DNA of 64,000 bases, from the NCBI GenBank assembly GCA_963771705.1, contig CAVYUP010000008.1, forward strand, positions 1 through 64,000, in the 5' to 3' direction. Positions 1 to 13,081 of this stretch are shown here, one piece after another (positions within the stretch are counted from its first letter, which is position 1; the number at the start of each line of letters is the position of its first letter). The translations under genes were made by a program, and so were the position numbers. The notes under the pieces were generated by a model. The model ran no database searches, was not told the origin of the DNA, and saw nothing but the letters and a program-made list of their open reading frames with translations. This stretch comes from DATFVA01 sp963771705 (GTDB lineage Bacteria > Bacteroidota > Ignavibacteria > Ignavibacteriales > Ignavibacteriaceae).

Positions 1-45
1 ACATTCTTGATAAAACCTATATATTTGAAAGTCTGTTTTAGAAAT

Positions 46-73
46 GGTTTCGCCCTAACAAAACAGCGAAACC
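46..73. other. hairpin upstream of the rRNA promoter
   Basis: GGTTTCG at 46-52 pairs perfectly with CGAAACC at 67-73 around a 14-base loop. No T-run follows, so it is a poor intrinsic terminator. It may belong to the end of a transcript entering from the left of the window. Its role is unknown. Confidence 0.35.
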
Positions 74-106
74 GATGAAAAAATTTGAAATGTTGGTAAA
101 AGTCTC

Positions 107-137
107 TTGACATTCGATGTAAGAGGAAGTAAATTTG
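107..137 (+). promoter_or_regulatory. rRNA operon promoter
   Basis: TTGACA lies at 107-112, followed 17 bases later by TAAATTTG at 130-137. The second element fits the Bacteroidota -7 consensus TAnnTTTG and the TTG sits at the right distance for its -33 element, so the site also resembles a classical sigma-70 promoter. An A-rich stretch (about 76-90) upstream could act as an UP element. The inferred start near 143 gives a leader of about 140 bases. A second TATATTTG at 20-27 could be an upstream promoter, but its -33 region is outside the window. Confidence 0.7.
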
Positions 138-176
138 ATACCCTTCTTTAAGAAGGTTTTCAATAAAAGTTTTTAA

Positions 177-207
177 TGTTCTTTGATAGAGTGAGTGACA
201 TTTAACT
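177..207 (+). promoter_or_regulatory. boxA-like site and left arm of the 16S processing stem
   Basis: TGTTCTTTGA at 177-186 resembles the boxA antitermination element and recurs identically at 2153-2162 before the 23S gene. It is followed at once by AGAGTGAGTG (188-197) and TTAACT (202-207). These are complementary to CACTCACTCT (1852-1861) and AGTTAA (1844-1849) after the 16S gene, forming the expected RNase III processing stem. Antitermination and cleavage are inferred from the family arrangement. Confidence 0.7.
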
Positions 208-282
208 CGTCAGTTAAATGGTTTCAACAAAGCGTACTTAATTAATTATATACGCCAGATTACAAGCCATTAATCAAACTTT

Positions 283-1820
<1,538 letters not shown>

Positions 1821-1843
1821 GAGTAATCGAAACCGTTTACTAC

Positions 1844-1861
1844 AGTTAAAACACTCACTCT
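1844..1861 (+). other. right arm of the 16S processing stem
   Basis: AGTTAA (1844-1849) and CACTCACTCT (1852-1861) are the reverse complements of the segments at 202-207 and 188-197. Pairing would loop out the whole 16S RNA for cleavage. Confidence 0.7.
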
Positions 1862-1937
1862 TCTTTTTTTTCTAACGAGTCTGACTATTTAGAATCCGGC
1901 TCGGTTTATTAGTTCTTTTTTTTAATAAACTGGAACT

Positions 1938-2011
<74 letters not shown>

Positions 2012-2072
2012 CAAATCTTTGGGTGTGTAATAACGTAAAGTTAGCCAATACCCGTTAAACTGAAGAGTTTAC

Positions 2073-2145
2073 GGGGCTATAGCTCAATTGGGAGAGCGCC
2101 GCCCTTGCAAGGCGGAGGTTATCGGTTCGATCCCGATTAGCTCCA
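2073..2145 (+). tRNA. trnA: tRNA-Ala (UGC)
   Basis: This is a 73-base cloverleaf with acceptor GGGGCTA/TAGCTCC, which includes the G3-U70 wobble pair that identifies tRNA-Ala. The anticodon TGC is at 2106-2108 in loop CTTGCAA, and the T-arm is GGTTCGATCC. CCA is not encoded. It is the second tRNA of the spacer, 61 bases after tRNA-Ile. Confidence 0.97.
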
Positions 2146-2152
2146 CAAATTT

Positions 2153-2264
2153 TGTTCTTTGAAAGATTGAAAGAGTAAAAAACAATTTCTGATGAAAATC
2201 GGAAATATTTTACTGAGCCATAAAAACAAACAGAAAGAGCACAGACTATCTGTGAATAAAAATT
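2153..2264 (+). promoter_or_regulatory. second boxA-like site and left side of the 23S processing stem
   Basis: TGTTCTTTGA at 2153-2162 repeats the boxA-like element of the 16S leader. Two segments pair across the 23S gene: GAAAGATTGAAAGAG (2161-2175) with CTCTTTCAGTCTTTC (5329-5343, one G-U pair), and TGTGAATAAAAATT (2251-2264) with AATTTTTATTCACA (5287-5300, perfect). The region at 2228-2250 pairs imperfectly with 5303-5320. Together they form a long, interrupted processing stem. Confidence 0.7.
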
Positions 2265-2267
2265 TTC

Positions 2268-5284
<3,017 letters not shown>

Positions 5285-5286
5285 TT

Positions 5287-5343
5287 AATTTTTATTCACA
5301 TGATAGCACTCTTTTTGTTTGGGCCTGGCTCTTTCAGTCTTTC
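5287..5343 (+). other. right side of the 23S processing stem
   Basis: AATTTTTATTCACA (5287-5300) is the perfect reverse complement of 2251-2264, and CTCTTTCAGTCTTTC (5329-5343) pairs with 2161-2175. The stretch between them pairs partly with 2228-2250. Confidence 0.7.
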
Positions 5344-5387
5344 TTTTATTTTTTAGTTGTTGAAGTAAATTCAGCACAAAGTTTAAA

Positions 5388-5504
<117 letters not shown>

Positions 5505-5515
5505 TTTTAATTTAT

Positions 5516-5548
5516 AAAACCCCGTTCATGCGATCGGGGTTTTTTATT
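5516..5548 (+). terminator. rRNA operon terminator
   Basis: AAAACCCCG (5516-5524) pairs with CGGGGTTTT (5535-5543), followed by TTATT. The A-tract on the left means it could also terminate the minus-strand helicase gene that ends at 5614. Confidence 0.85.
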
Positions 5549-5613
5549 GGGTAAAGGATATTTCTGCTACAAGAGGATAATGGATTAGAAAGGGAAGCAA
5601 ATGCTGGGTGATA

Positions 5614-7791
5614 TTAAGATTCTTCAGCCTGCTTCTGGAGAAAGGCAAGAACTATTTTCAGCTGTCCGAAACTGATATCAGATGACGCATTATCTTTTAT
5701 TGTTCTCAGTCTGATGTTTGTAAGGTCCTCCGGGAAATTAGCAGCTATTTCCCGAACCTCTTCCGAAGGAAGCAGCTCATCAATATCGATAAGTCCCTGT
5801 CTTATACCCTTTGCAAGGTGTCCTTCGATTGTTTCGGGAGTAAGACTCCTTTCCGCAGCCGTAACTGAGACATCCCTGAATTCACGGAACAGCCTGATCG
5901 ACTCTTCTACAGTGTTCCTTTTTTTAGGGGAATAGGAGCTTCGTATATTCTTTATCCTTTTTACTGCAGGGGCAGAATTGTTAATATATTCATTAAGAAT
6001 GAAACCACGGCGGCAGCAGCCGATTTTATCGAGTATGTTTTCAAGCTGCTGGTTTACCGATGTAAGGTGATTATCGATTACAGATGAAATTTTCTTTGTA
6101 TCCGCGGCGAGAGGATGATCTATAAAGCGTTCCCGCCAACCGGATATCTCAGAAAAAAAATATTCCGCCCCCTCTTTCAGCCTTTTCTGAAGGTCCGCGT
6201 TCTGCTCAACTGATGGGCGCTGATTATTTAGTTTCCTGACAGTATTTTTGAACTTTTCGGCAACTTCGTACAGTTCGGCCTGTTTTGTTATTAAACCCGA
6301 CAGCCATTCCAGGGAATCTTTGTTGATTTGGCCGCTATTATCGAAGAGGTATTCGTTCAGTTCGATAAGAGCATAATACCATCCTCTCCAGGTAAAAATA
6401 TCGAGAATTTCATCGAGCATATAGTTTTGCCGTGATTCTTCAAAACGCTGAGGAAGATTACCGCACAGGTTACTGTTCTGCCATTTAACAAAATCCGCAT
6501 GACCGCCGAGATAATTTCTGCTGATAGGAGTTTTAAGTATCAGACCTTTAAGAGAGGTACACCGGCTTAAAGCAACATAAACCTGACCCTTAGCGAAAGC
6601 CCGCTGGGCATCTATGACAACCTTATCGAATGTTAGTCCCTGGCTTTTATGTATAGTTATTGCCCAGGCGAGTCTCAGCGGATACTGAATAAAGCTGCCG
6701 AGAACCTCCTCTGTAATTTCGCGCGTAACAGGATCCAGTTTATACCTTATGTTTTCCCATTCACTTTTCTTAACCTCAATTTCGTCAGCGTCATCTTTAC
6801 ATTTAATTTTTATTGTACCCTCCCCAAGCGAGGTTACCGTCCCGATCTTACCATTAAAATATTTCCTTTCCTCAATATCATTTCTAAGGAACATCACCTG
6901 GGCTCCGGCTTTAAGTTCAAGCTCCTTTTCAGCCGGGAAAGCATTTTCAGGGAAATCATCGATAACTTCGGCATGGTAGCGATGAACCGCACTATGAATG
7001 CTCTCTAATTTCACAAAGTTTATTTCATCGGCCTGCCGGTTGTGCGTTGTGAGCGTTATATATTCATCTTCATCTTCCGGAACGAAATCTTCCATTAATC
7101 TCGAATGAAGTATCCCGAAATTCTCCCTTGAAATATTATTATCTCTTATACCGTTCAGGATCTCAATGAAACCGGCATCTGTCTGCCTGAATATTTCATT
7201 CAGCTCAATAATAACCGGAGGATTTTTGCGAAGGGCAAAACTATCGAAAAAGAAAATTGACGAATAAAATTCTCTCAAGATCTCCCAGTCATCCCTCTTT
7301 ACAACAGGCGGCAGCTGATACAGGTCGCCCACGAACAAAACCTGAACACCTCCGAACAGACGGTGGGGGCTTTTCCTTACGTAGCGGAGAATAATATCTA
7401 TTGCATCAACTATATAGGAGGCCACCATGCTTGCCTCATCGATGATCAGCAGTTCAAGGTTCCTGAGAAGATCAAGTTTCTCGCTGCTGTAACGAAGCTT
7501 TGAAAGAAGGGGGTGACGTTTGATGCTTTCCTTGTTGAAGGAATAATCCAGTGAGGGGATAATAATACCGAACGGGAGTTGGAAAAGAGAATGGAGAGTA
7601 ACGCCTCTCGCATTTATCGAGGCGACACCTGTCGGTGCTGCCACCACACATTCCTTAACTGTGTTAGCGCGCAGGAATTTAAGAAATGTAGTTTTGCCTG
7701 TTCCAGCTTTTCCGGTAAGAAATATATTCTGATTTGTTTCGGTAATAAACCTATAAGCAAGATCAAATTCAGCGGTACGTTTTATTACCAT
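5614..7791 (-). CDS. PIF1-like ATP-dependent DNA helicase with C-terminal helix-turn-helix
   Basis: This 725-aa superfamily 1B DNA helicase of the PIF1/RecD-like group unwinds DNA using ATP. The N-terminal motor shows Walker A GKAGTGKT (27-34), motif Ia AAPTGVA, and Walker B LLIIDEAS (DEA at 118-120). It also has the Q-loop type GDLYQLPPV and, further on, WAITIHKSQGLTFDKV followed by VALSRCTSLKGL, typical of motifs V and VI. The C-terminal 100 residues resemble a helix-turn-helix of the RQC/HTH_40 type (VTAAERSLTPETIEGHLAKG). The gene is divergent from the sigma-54 activator at 8025. The family is common in Bacteroidota. Its specific role here (repair or G-quadruplex unwinding) is inferred. 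Confidence 0.9.
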   Translation of the reverse strand: MVIKRTAEFDLAYRFITETNQNIFLTGKAGTGKTTFLKFLRANTVKECVVAAPTGVASINARGVTLHSLFQLPFGIIIPSLDYSFNKESIKRHPLLSKLRYSSEKLDLLRNLELLIIDEASMVASYIVDAIDIILRYVRKSPHRLFGGVQVLFVGDLYQLPPVVKRDDWEILREFYSSIFFFDSFALRKNPPVIIELNEIFRQTDAGFIEILNGIRDNNISRENFGILHSRLMEDFVPEDEDEYITLTTHNRQADEINFVKLESIHSAVHRYHAEVIDDFPENAFPAEKELELKAGAQVMFLRNDIEERKYFNGKIGTVTSLGEGTIKIKCKDDADEIEVKKSEWENIRYKLDPVTREITEEVLGSFIQYPLRLAWAITIHKSQGLTFDKVVIDAQRAFAKGQVYVALSRCTSLKGLILKTPISRNYLGGHADFVKWQNSNLCGNLPQRFEESRQNYMLDEILDIFTWRGWYYALIELNEYLFDNSGQINKDSLEWLSGLITKQAELYEVAEKFKNTVRKLNNQRPSVEQNADLQKRLKEGAEYFFSEISGWRERFIDHPLAADTKKISSVIDNHLTSVNQQLENILDKIGCCRRGFILNEYINNSAPAVKRIKNIRSSYSPKKRNTVEESIRLFREFRDVSVTAAERSLTPETIEGHLAKGIRQGLIDIDELLPSEEVREIAANFPEDLTNIRLRTIKDNASSDISFGQLKIVLAFLQKQAEES

Positions 7792-8024
7792 GGATTCCCT
7801 TTAATTTCTGAGGTCACAAAATAACAATTATTGAATCCACAAAAAATACTGATCATCTGCCTGCAGAAGTAAGGAAAAACTGAGAGGAACAATAAGTTTA
7901 ACAGGGAGATATTCAAAGCTCACAAATAAGCAATCTCTCAATTTAAAGTCTTGCTATATAGTAGGATCGTTTTTATATTCAATGATCGAGACGATATGAT
8001 ATTATTTCACAGCTGGTTCAAGTT

Positions 8025-9926
8025 ATGCAACACGATATCAGCCAGGAAAATTACGCAATCAGGGCTATTCTTGAAGGTACCTCCAGCCAGACAGGTTCTG
8101 ATTTCTTTTTTGCTCTCGTAAAGAATCTTTGCGGGGTTCTCGGTACTTCCGGAGCCTGGTTAACAGAGTACTTTGAAGATCTACGTCTTCTCCGCGCGCT
8201 CGCTTTCTGTTACAAGAATAACTGGATAAAGGATTTCGAATATAAGATTGAAAACACTCCCTGCAAAGATGTTATAGATCAAAAGAAGTTTGTCCATATT
8301 AAAGAAGACGTTTCCACGCTCTTTCCCGATGCTCCGGATTTTGGTGTTAAAGTAGTAAGCTATATGGGGGCTCCGCTGCTTGATGTTAACGGAGAAACAT
8401 TAGGACTCCTTGCCGTAATAGATGACAAACCAATGCCTGTAAAACAAAGTAATGAAGCCATCTTTCACATTTTTGCGGGTCGTGCCGCAGCAGAATTACA
8501 GCGGTTAAAAGCAGAGAAGGAAATTAACGAAAAGGAGAGTAAGCTGCGCAGGCTGATAAACAGCGCGATGGACGGGATTATAGAACTCAACCAGGAACTT
8601 AAAATAACTATGCTGAACCCTGCTGCCATCAAGCTGATTAATTGTCTCCCCGAGGAAGCAGCAGGGAAAAAATTTATGGAACTTCTTTCTGAAAAAGGGC
8701 AGAAGATTTTTACCGGAGCACTTGAAGAACTTGAGAAACTTGAAGAGGGAGAGAAAAATATCTGGATAACAGACAGTCTTAACATTTACTGCAGGAACGG
8801 GATTCAGTTTCCTGCTGAAGCTACAATATCGCAGAACAGAAACAACAACGAAATGTTTTATACCGTTATACTGCGCAGTATAAATGACAAACTTGAAGCA
8901 GAAAAGAAGATCCATTCTCTCAAAGCTGAGACCGAGTACCTCAGGGAGGAACTTAAACTTCTGAATGATTTTGATGAGATATTAGGACAAAGCCGGCCCG
9001 TGATGAACCTCCTTAAAGACATAAGCCTTGTAGCTAAAACTGACAGTACGGTACTGATCTCCGGAGAAACCGGAACGGGCAAAGAACTTACGGCGAGGGC
9101 AATTCACTATGCAGGAAAGCGGAGAAAAAAACCTCTGATAAAGGTTAATTGTGCTGCTATTCCATCATCCTTAATAGAAAGTGAATTTTTCGGACATGTG
9201 ATCGGCGCATTCACCGGTGCCACAAAAAGAAGAATAGGGCGGTTTGAGCTTGCAGACGGAGGAACCATTTTCCTTGATGAGATTGGCGATCTGCAGCCTG
9301 ATATGCAGGCGAAGCTTCTGCGGGTGCTGCAGGATGGGGAGTTTGAACCCGTGGGAAGTTCAGACACAGTAAAAGTGGATGTCAGGATAATTGCCGCCAC
9401 AAACAGAAATCTGAGCGAAGACATCAAATATGGTAAATTCAGAGAGGACCTGTACTACCGGCTGAATGTTTACCCCATTTACGTGCCGCCGCTGAGGGAC
9501 AGGGGAAATGATATACTCAGACTGGCAGAAGAATTTTTAATAAGGTTCTCAAAAAAATTCGGTGTAGACGTTCCCAAACTTTCATATACCGCAAAAGAGA
9601 GACTGCTCTCTTACCGCTGGCCGGGAAATATACGTGAGCTTCAGAATATAATTGAGAGAGCTGTAATTACTGCTAAAGAAGGGACGGTTATCATCGATAA
9701 TATTCTGCCGGATGAGGGCAAATCCCTTAAAATAAAAAGCAGCATAGAGAAGGAAGCCAGGATATTATCGCAAAAAGAATTACAGGAATTTGAAAAAGAA
9801 AACATTTTACGGGCTTTAAATTCAACCAACTGGAAAGTTTCCGGCAGCGACGGTGCCGCAAACCTTCTGGGAATTCCCCCAACCACCCTGACTTCCAAAA
9901 TAAAATCATTTCAACTGAAAAAGTAA
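8025..9926 (+). CDS. Sigma-54-dependent transcriptional activator with GAF and PAS domains
   Basis: This 633-aa bacterial enhancer-binding protein activates sigma-54 RNA polymerase. The order is: N-terminal GAF domain (about 10-165), linker, PAS domain (about 170-290, LRRLINSAMDGIIELN), short coiled coil, AAA+ domain (about 315-545), and Fis-type helix-turn-helix at the end (GAANLLGIPPTTLTSKIK). Walker A GETGTGKE begins at residue 347, the sigma-54 contact loop GAFTGA is intact at 394-399, and Walker B is IFLDEIG. The arginine-finger region FREDLYYRLNV is also present. GAF and PAS suggest small-ligand or redox sensing. The OsmC/MddA-like genes 190 bases downstream are plausible targets, which is inference. 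Confidence 0.93.
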   Translation: MQHDISQENYAIRAILEGTSSQTGSDFFFALVKNLCGVLGTSGAWLTEYFEDLRLLRALAFCYKNNWIKDFEYKIENTPCKDVIDQKKFVHIKEDVSTLFPDAPDFGVKVVSYMGAPLLDVNGETLGLLAVIDDKPMPVKQSNEAIFHIFAGRAAAELQRLKAEKEINEKESKLRRLINSAMDGIIELNQELKITMLNPAAIKLINCLPEEAAGKKFMELLSEKGQKIFTGALEELEKLEEGEKNIWITDSLNIYCRNGIQFPAEATISQNRNNNEMFYTVILRSINDKLEAEKKIHSLKAETEYLREELKLLNDFDEILGQSRPVMNLLKDISLVAKTDSTVLISGETGTGKELTARAIHYAGKRRKKPLIKVNCAAIPSSLIESEFFGHVIGAFTGATKRRIGRFELADGGTIFLDEIGDLQPDMQAKLLRVLQDGEFEPVGSSDTVKVDVRIIAATNRNLSEDIKYGKFREDLYYRLNVYPIYVPPLRDRGNDILRLAEEFLIRFSKKFGVDVPKLSYTAKERLLSYRWPGNIRELQNIIERAVITAKEGTVIIDNILPDEGKSLKIKSSIEKEARILSQKELQEFEKENILRALNSTNWKVSGSDGAANLLGIPPTTLTSKIKSFQLKK

Positions 9927-10119
9927 AAACCAAAAGCATAAAGAATATCCCACTAAAACTCATAAAAGGGCCTGACGAGTTTCCGTAACTCTCTAAATTT
10001 CGTAAGCATAGTTTATCTCATTTCGTTATGAAATATACTCTGACTGAAGCTTTTCTTCAATTTCTCTCCCTGGCATATTATGTGTTTCTTCTAATTCATA
10101 ATCAAAATTAATAGATAAG

Positions 10120-10677
10120 ATGGCCGATAAGATAAATGGTATAGATAATACCAGGTTATTGGAAATGATAGATGCTGTGAAAAATCAGCCCTCGCTTGCA
10201 AAATATATATTCAGGGTAAAGAATACCTGGATGACCGGAGGGCACAGCAGGTCGGTTATCAAGGGATTTTTTGGAGCAGGGAGGGAAGATGATTCACGTA
10301 TCTTCCCATTCATTTTCGAAACAGATCAACCATCCTCTCTTCTTGGTGAGGATGCTGGTCCGACAGCTATGGAATACCTGCTGAACGCCCTTGCGGGATG
10401 TTTAACTAATTCTATTGTATGTCTGGCGGCGGCAAGAGGGATTGAACTGACTGATATTGAATCGGAAATAGAGGGCCGGTTCGATTTACGGTATATGTTC
10501 GGACTTTGTTCTGAAGAAGAAAATATCCTTGAAAACATAAGGATGAAAATCAGGATAAAAGGAACCGGACTAACTCATAGCCAAAAACAATTCTTATGCG
10601 ATCTGGGTAAGAAAACATCAATAGTTTATAAAGTTATTACCACATCATTTCCGGCTGAGATTTCAATTGAAGATTAA
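10120..10677 (+). CDS. OsmC-family protein
   Basis: This 185-aa protein has the OsmC/Ohr fold. The core helix LLNALAGCLTNSIVCLAAARG matches the family's first catalytic segment, with Cys94 in the expected place. The second reactive cysteine, usually near the C-terminal helix, is not at its usual spot: the aligned stretch reads KKTSIVYKVIT. Cys160 lies a few residues earlier. Thiol-dependent peroxidase activity is therefore uncertain, and the protein may act on another thiol or carry a different chemistry. It heads a three-gene run with the methanethiol methyltransferase-like and DUF3303 genes. No clear ribosome site precedes the ATG. Confidence 0.85.
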   Translation: MADKINGIDNTRLLEMIDAVKNQPSLAKYIFRVKNTWMTGGHSRSVIKGFFGAGREDDSRIFPFIFETDQPSSLLGEDAGPTAMEYLLNALAGCLTNSIVCLAAARGIELTDIESEIEGRFDLRYMFGLCSEEENILENIRMKIRIKGTGLTHSQKQFLCDLGKKTSIVYKVITTSFPAEISIED

Positions 10678-10715
10678 GTTAACGATCAAACAAAAATAAC
10701 TTAAAGGAGGTTCAG

Positions 10716-11477
10716 ATGAAGCGGTTTCTTTTTTTTATGTATGGAATAATTTGTTATTCCATATTCTTTGTGACATTTCTATATGCTATAGGATTTGTTG
10801 GTGATTTATTCGTCCCTAAAACCATAGACTCAGGGCTTCAGGGAGGGGCAGGAAATGCATGGATAATTAACATCCTGCTTCTTTCATTATTTGCAGTTCA
10901 GCACAGTGTAATGGCAAGGCAGGGATTCAAAAGATGGTGGACAAAATTTATACCCAGAGCCATAGAGCGGAGTACTTACGTTCTTTTTTCAAGCGTTATC
11001 CTTATCCTTATATTTTCTTACTGGAGGCCGATTGCAGGCAGCATATGGAACGTGCAGGGAACCGCGGGAGGCTCATTACTAACCGCACTTTATTTTACGG
11101 GATGGTTTATTGTTCTTTTCGGAACGTTCCTTATCAACCACTTTAACCTTTTCGGGCTTCAGCAGGTTTATCTCAACCTTAAAAATAAAGAACTTCCGCG
11201 TCCTCATTTCGTAAAACCATTTTTCTATAAAATAGTAAGGCACCCTTTAATGCTTGGATTTATGATTGCCTTCTGGGCTACGCCTCATATGACAATAGGT
11301 CATTTACTTTTTGCCCTGGCCACCACAGGCTACATTCTTGTTGGGATTCAGCTGGAAGAGAGAGACCTTGTTGCGTTCCATGGAGAAGATTACAGGAGAT
11401 ATCAGCAGGAAGTTTCACAAATTGTACCTATGCCCCCAAAAAAGAAAGTGCCCAGCGGAGTTATGGAAAGGAATTAA
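10716..11477 (+). CDS. mddA: Methanethiol S-methyltransferase-like membrane protein (MddA family)
   Basis: This 253-aa protein has about six hydrophobic segments and belongs to the NnrU/isoprenylcysteine-methyltransferase-like superfamily. The conserved parts that I recognise from MddA proteins are QHSVMARQGFKRWWT, INHFNLFGLQQVYL, and VRHPLMLGFMIAFWATPHMT, followed by QLEERDLVAFHGEDYRRY. MddA methylates methanethiol with S-adenosylmethionine to give dimethyl sulfide, linking it to sulfur detoxification. An ideal AAAGGAGG site sits 6-7 bases before the ATG, unusual in this lineage and implying strong translation. The exact substrate is inferred from family likeness; related proteins methylate other thiols. 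Confidence 0.75.
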   Translation: MKRFLFFMYGIICYSIFFVTFLYAIGFVGDLFVPKTIDSGLQGGAGNAWIINILLLSLFAVQHSVMARQGFKRWWTKFIPRAIERSTYVLFSSVILILIFSYWRPIAGSIWNVQGTAGGSLLTALYFTGWFIVLFGTFLINHFNLFGLQQVYLNLKNKELPRPHFVKPFFYKIVRHPLMLGFMIAFWATPHMTIGHLLFALATTGYILVGIQLEERDLVAFHGEDYRRYQQEVSQIVPMPPKKKVPSGVMERN

Positions 11478-11554
11478 TCAGCTTTGTTTCCGGGCGATTT
11501 ACTCAATCGAATAATTTAACAAGGTTGAAATAAAATAAGAAAGGAGTAAAACAA

Positions 11555-11818
11555 ATGCAGTTTCACATAACTTATCAGGTGACACCTGAAAACAGAGATG
11601 AAGTACAGGGATTATTCAAAAAAACCGGCGCACGTCCGCCAGAAGGGGTTACAATGAAAGGAAGATGGCACAGCATAAATGGAGACGAAGGATATATCAT
11701 TGCCGATTCCCAGAATATTGATGCAATGGGGAAATGGATCCAGGAATGGTCGAATATGCTGAGGTTTAAGGTTGTCCCCGTGCTTACCGACGAAGAAGTT
11801 GCAAAGGTTATAAGCTAA
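11555..11818 (+). CDS. DUF3303-family small protein
   Basis: This 87-aa protein is a dimeric alpha-beta barrel-like fold of the DUF3303 type: it starts MQFHITYQVTPENRDEV and contains GRWHSINGDEGYIIADS. An AAGGAG site is 10 bases before the ATG. It lies 77 bases after the MddA-like gene in the same direction and is followed by a terminator, so it is probably the last gene of that operon. Function is unknown; monooxygenase-like ferredoxin-fold proteins of this size often bind small aromatic or sulfur compounds, but nothing here proves that. Confidence 0.8.
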   Translation: MQFHITYQVTPENRDEVQGLFKKTGARPPEGVTMKGRWHSINGDEGYIIADSQNIDAMGKWIQEWSNMLRFKVVPVLTDEEVAKVIS

Positions 11819-11828
11819 AAAAACCAAA

Positions 11829-11858
11829 GGCCTGCTGAATGAAGGCAGGCCGCTTTTT
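11829..11858 (+). terminator. intrinsic terminator after the DUF3303 gene
   Basis: GGCCTGC (11829-11835) pairs with GCAGGCC (11845-11851) around a nine-base loop, then GCTTTTT. It lies between convergent genes and could serve both directions. Confidence 0.8.
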
Positions 11859-11871
11859 CCTGAGAGGAAAA

Positions 11872-12798
11872 TTATCTTTTATTCACGACCGCATCTAAAA
11901 GAGCATTCTTAAGCAGCGGATGAACAAATCTGAATCGTGACTCTTCCAGCTTATCCGGAACAACACGGAGGCTGGCAGTAATAAAATCGGCTGATTCTCC
12001 AATCATTGCTTTCAGTACCGGCTTCGGAACCCTGAAAAAAACTGGTCTGTTCAGAACATCTCCCAGCTGTTGAGCAAATTCATCCATAGTTACAGGGTTT
12101 GGTGAAGACGCATTAACCGGTCCGCTGATCGATTCATTATCCAGGGCATAGATATAAGTATTTACAATGTCGTCTATATGAATCCACGAAAACCATTGTT
12201 TCCCGCTGCCCAGAGAAGCTCCGAGATACAATTTAAAAAGGGGGAGTAATTTTTTAAGCATCGCATCCTGTGTACTTAGTACAGGACTTGTTCTAACGCT
12301 CACCCGCCTGACTCCCGAGCTTTCAACCCCTGCCGCTTCATTTTCCCATTCTCTACATAACCCTGCCAGGAAATCATTTCCCGGTCCAGCTTTCTCAGTC
12401 AAAACCCTGTCGCCGCTGTCACCGTAATAATTTATTCCCGACGCACAGAGGAACACCGCAGGTTTACTTTTTGTCACTGAAATAGCGTTAACAATATTCC
12501 TTGTACTGATAATCCGGCTGTTTCTCACTTTCTTCTTATAAGATTCCGTGAATCTTTTTCCGGCGAGGTTAGCCCCGGCAAGATGGATAATTGCATAAGA
12601 GTCTTCAAAATGGTTCTTCCATTCCTGCGGTTTATGATAATCCCACCCGACAAAATTATGAGCAGAAGGAAGTGCAGAACGAGCCTTTTCAACATCACGT
12701 GTAAAAACAGATATCTCAAAGCCCCGTGAAATAAGGGTCTTTGCCAGATTTGAGCCTATCAACCCGGTAGCTCCTGTCATTACAATCTTTTTAGCCAT
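11872..12798 (-). CDS. TIGR01777-type NAD-dependent epimerase (SDR39U1/YfcH-like)
   Basis: This protein of the extended short-chain dehydrogenase family has a Rossmann motif GATGLIGSNLAKTL at the N-terminus and a catalytic-type YYGDSG (the family's YG segment). HLAGANLAGKRFTE is typical of YfcH. The C-terminal part ends with KLEESRFRFVHPLLKNAL, the YfcH C-terminal signature (DUF1731). The 308-aa form starting MAKKIVMTGATG was chosen over a longer start 51 bases upstream, because it begins at the Rossmann strand and has an AGCAGG-like site. Substrate is unknown. It is convergent with the operon to its left. Confidence 0.85.
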   Translation of the reverse strand: MAKKIVMTGATGLIGSNLAKTLISRGFEISVFTRDVEKARSALPSAHNFVGWDYHKPQEWKNHFEDSYAIIHLAGANLAGKRFTESYKKKVRNSRIISTRNIVNAISVTKSKPAVFLCASGINYYGDSGDRVLTEKAGPGNDFLAGLCREWENEAAGVESSGVRRVSVRTSPVLSTQDAMLKKLLPLFKLYLGASLGSGKQWFSWIHIDDIVNTYIYALDNESISGPVNASSPNPVTMDEFAQQLGDVLNRPVFFRVPKPVLKAMIGESADFITASLRVVPDKLEESRFRFVHPLLKNALLDAVVNKR

Positions 12799-13081
12799 AA
12801 TACCTGCTGTTTGTTTGAATAAAACAATTTTACTCTGGCAAGAGTTCAATAATAATAAAGAATTTTCACAAAGTTAATGTTGAGCAACAGATTGTCGTCT
12901 GTCTTTTTCAATAATCGTGAGCGTGCTAATTGTCTGAAAATGCCTTCAATATCATCACTTACGGCTGTATTAACTTATTATTAATTATAAACAAATTGCT
13001 TGTAGTAGATACAAATATCCAGTAAATTCAATCACTGGTTTTTACAGGAATTTTATTTCAATCATTTATTGAGGAGCCGTA

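Noticed and set aside
10028..10111. 27-codon hydrophobic ORF before the OsmC-like gene
   Set aside because: No ribosome site and a length that is easily chance; kept out of the gene list.
12799..12849. Longer start of the minus-strand epimerase
   Set aside because: The extra 17 residues are not part of the Rossmann fold and the later ATG has a better ribosome-site region.
12844..13081. 35-codon ORF starting near 12876 in the gap before the cupredoxin gene
   Set aside because: No ribosome site, no protein-like pattern and a length expected by chance.
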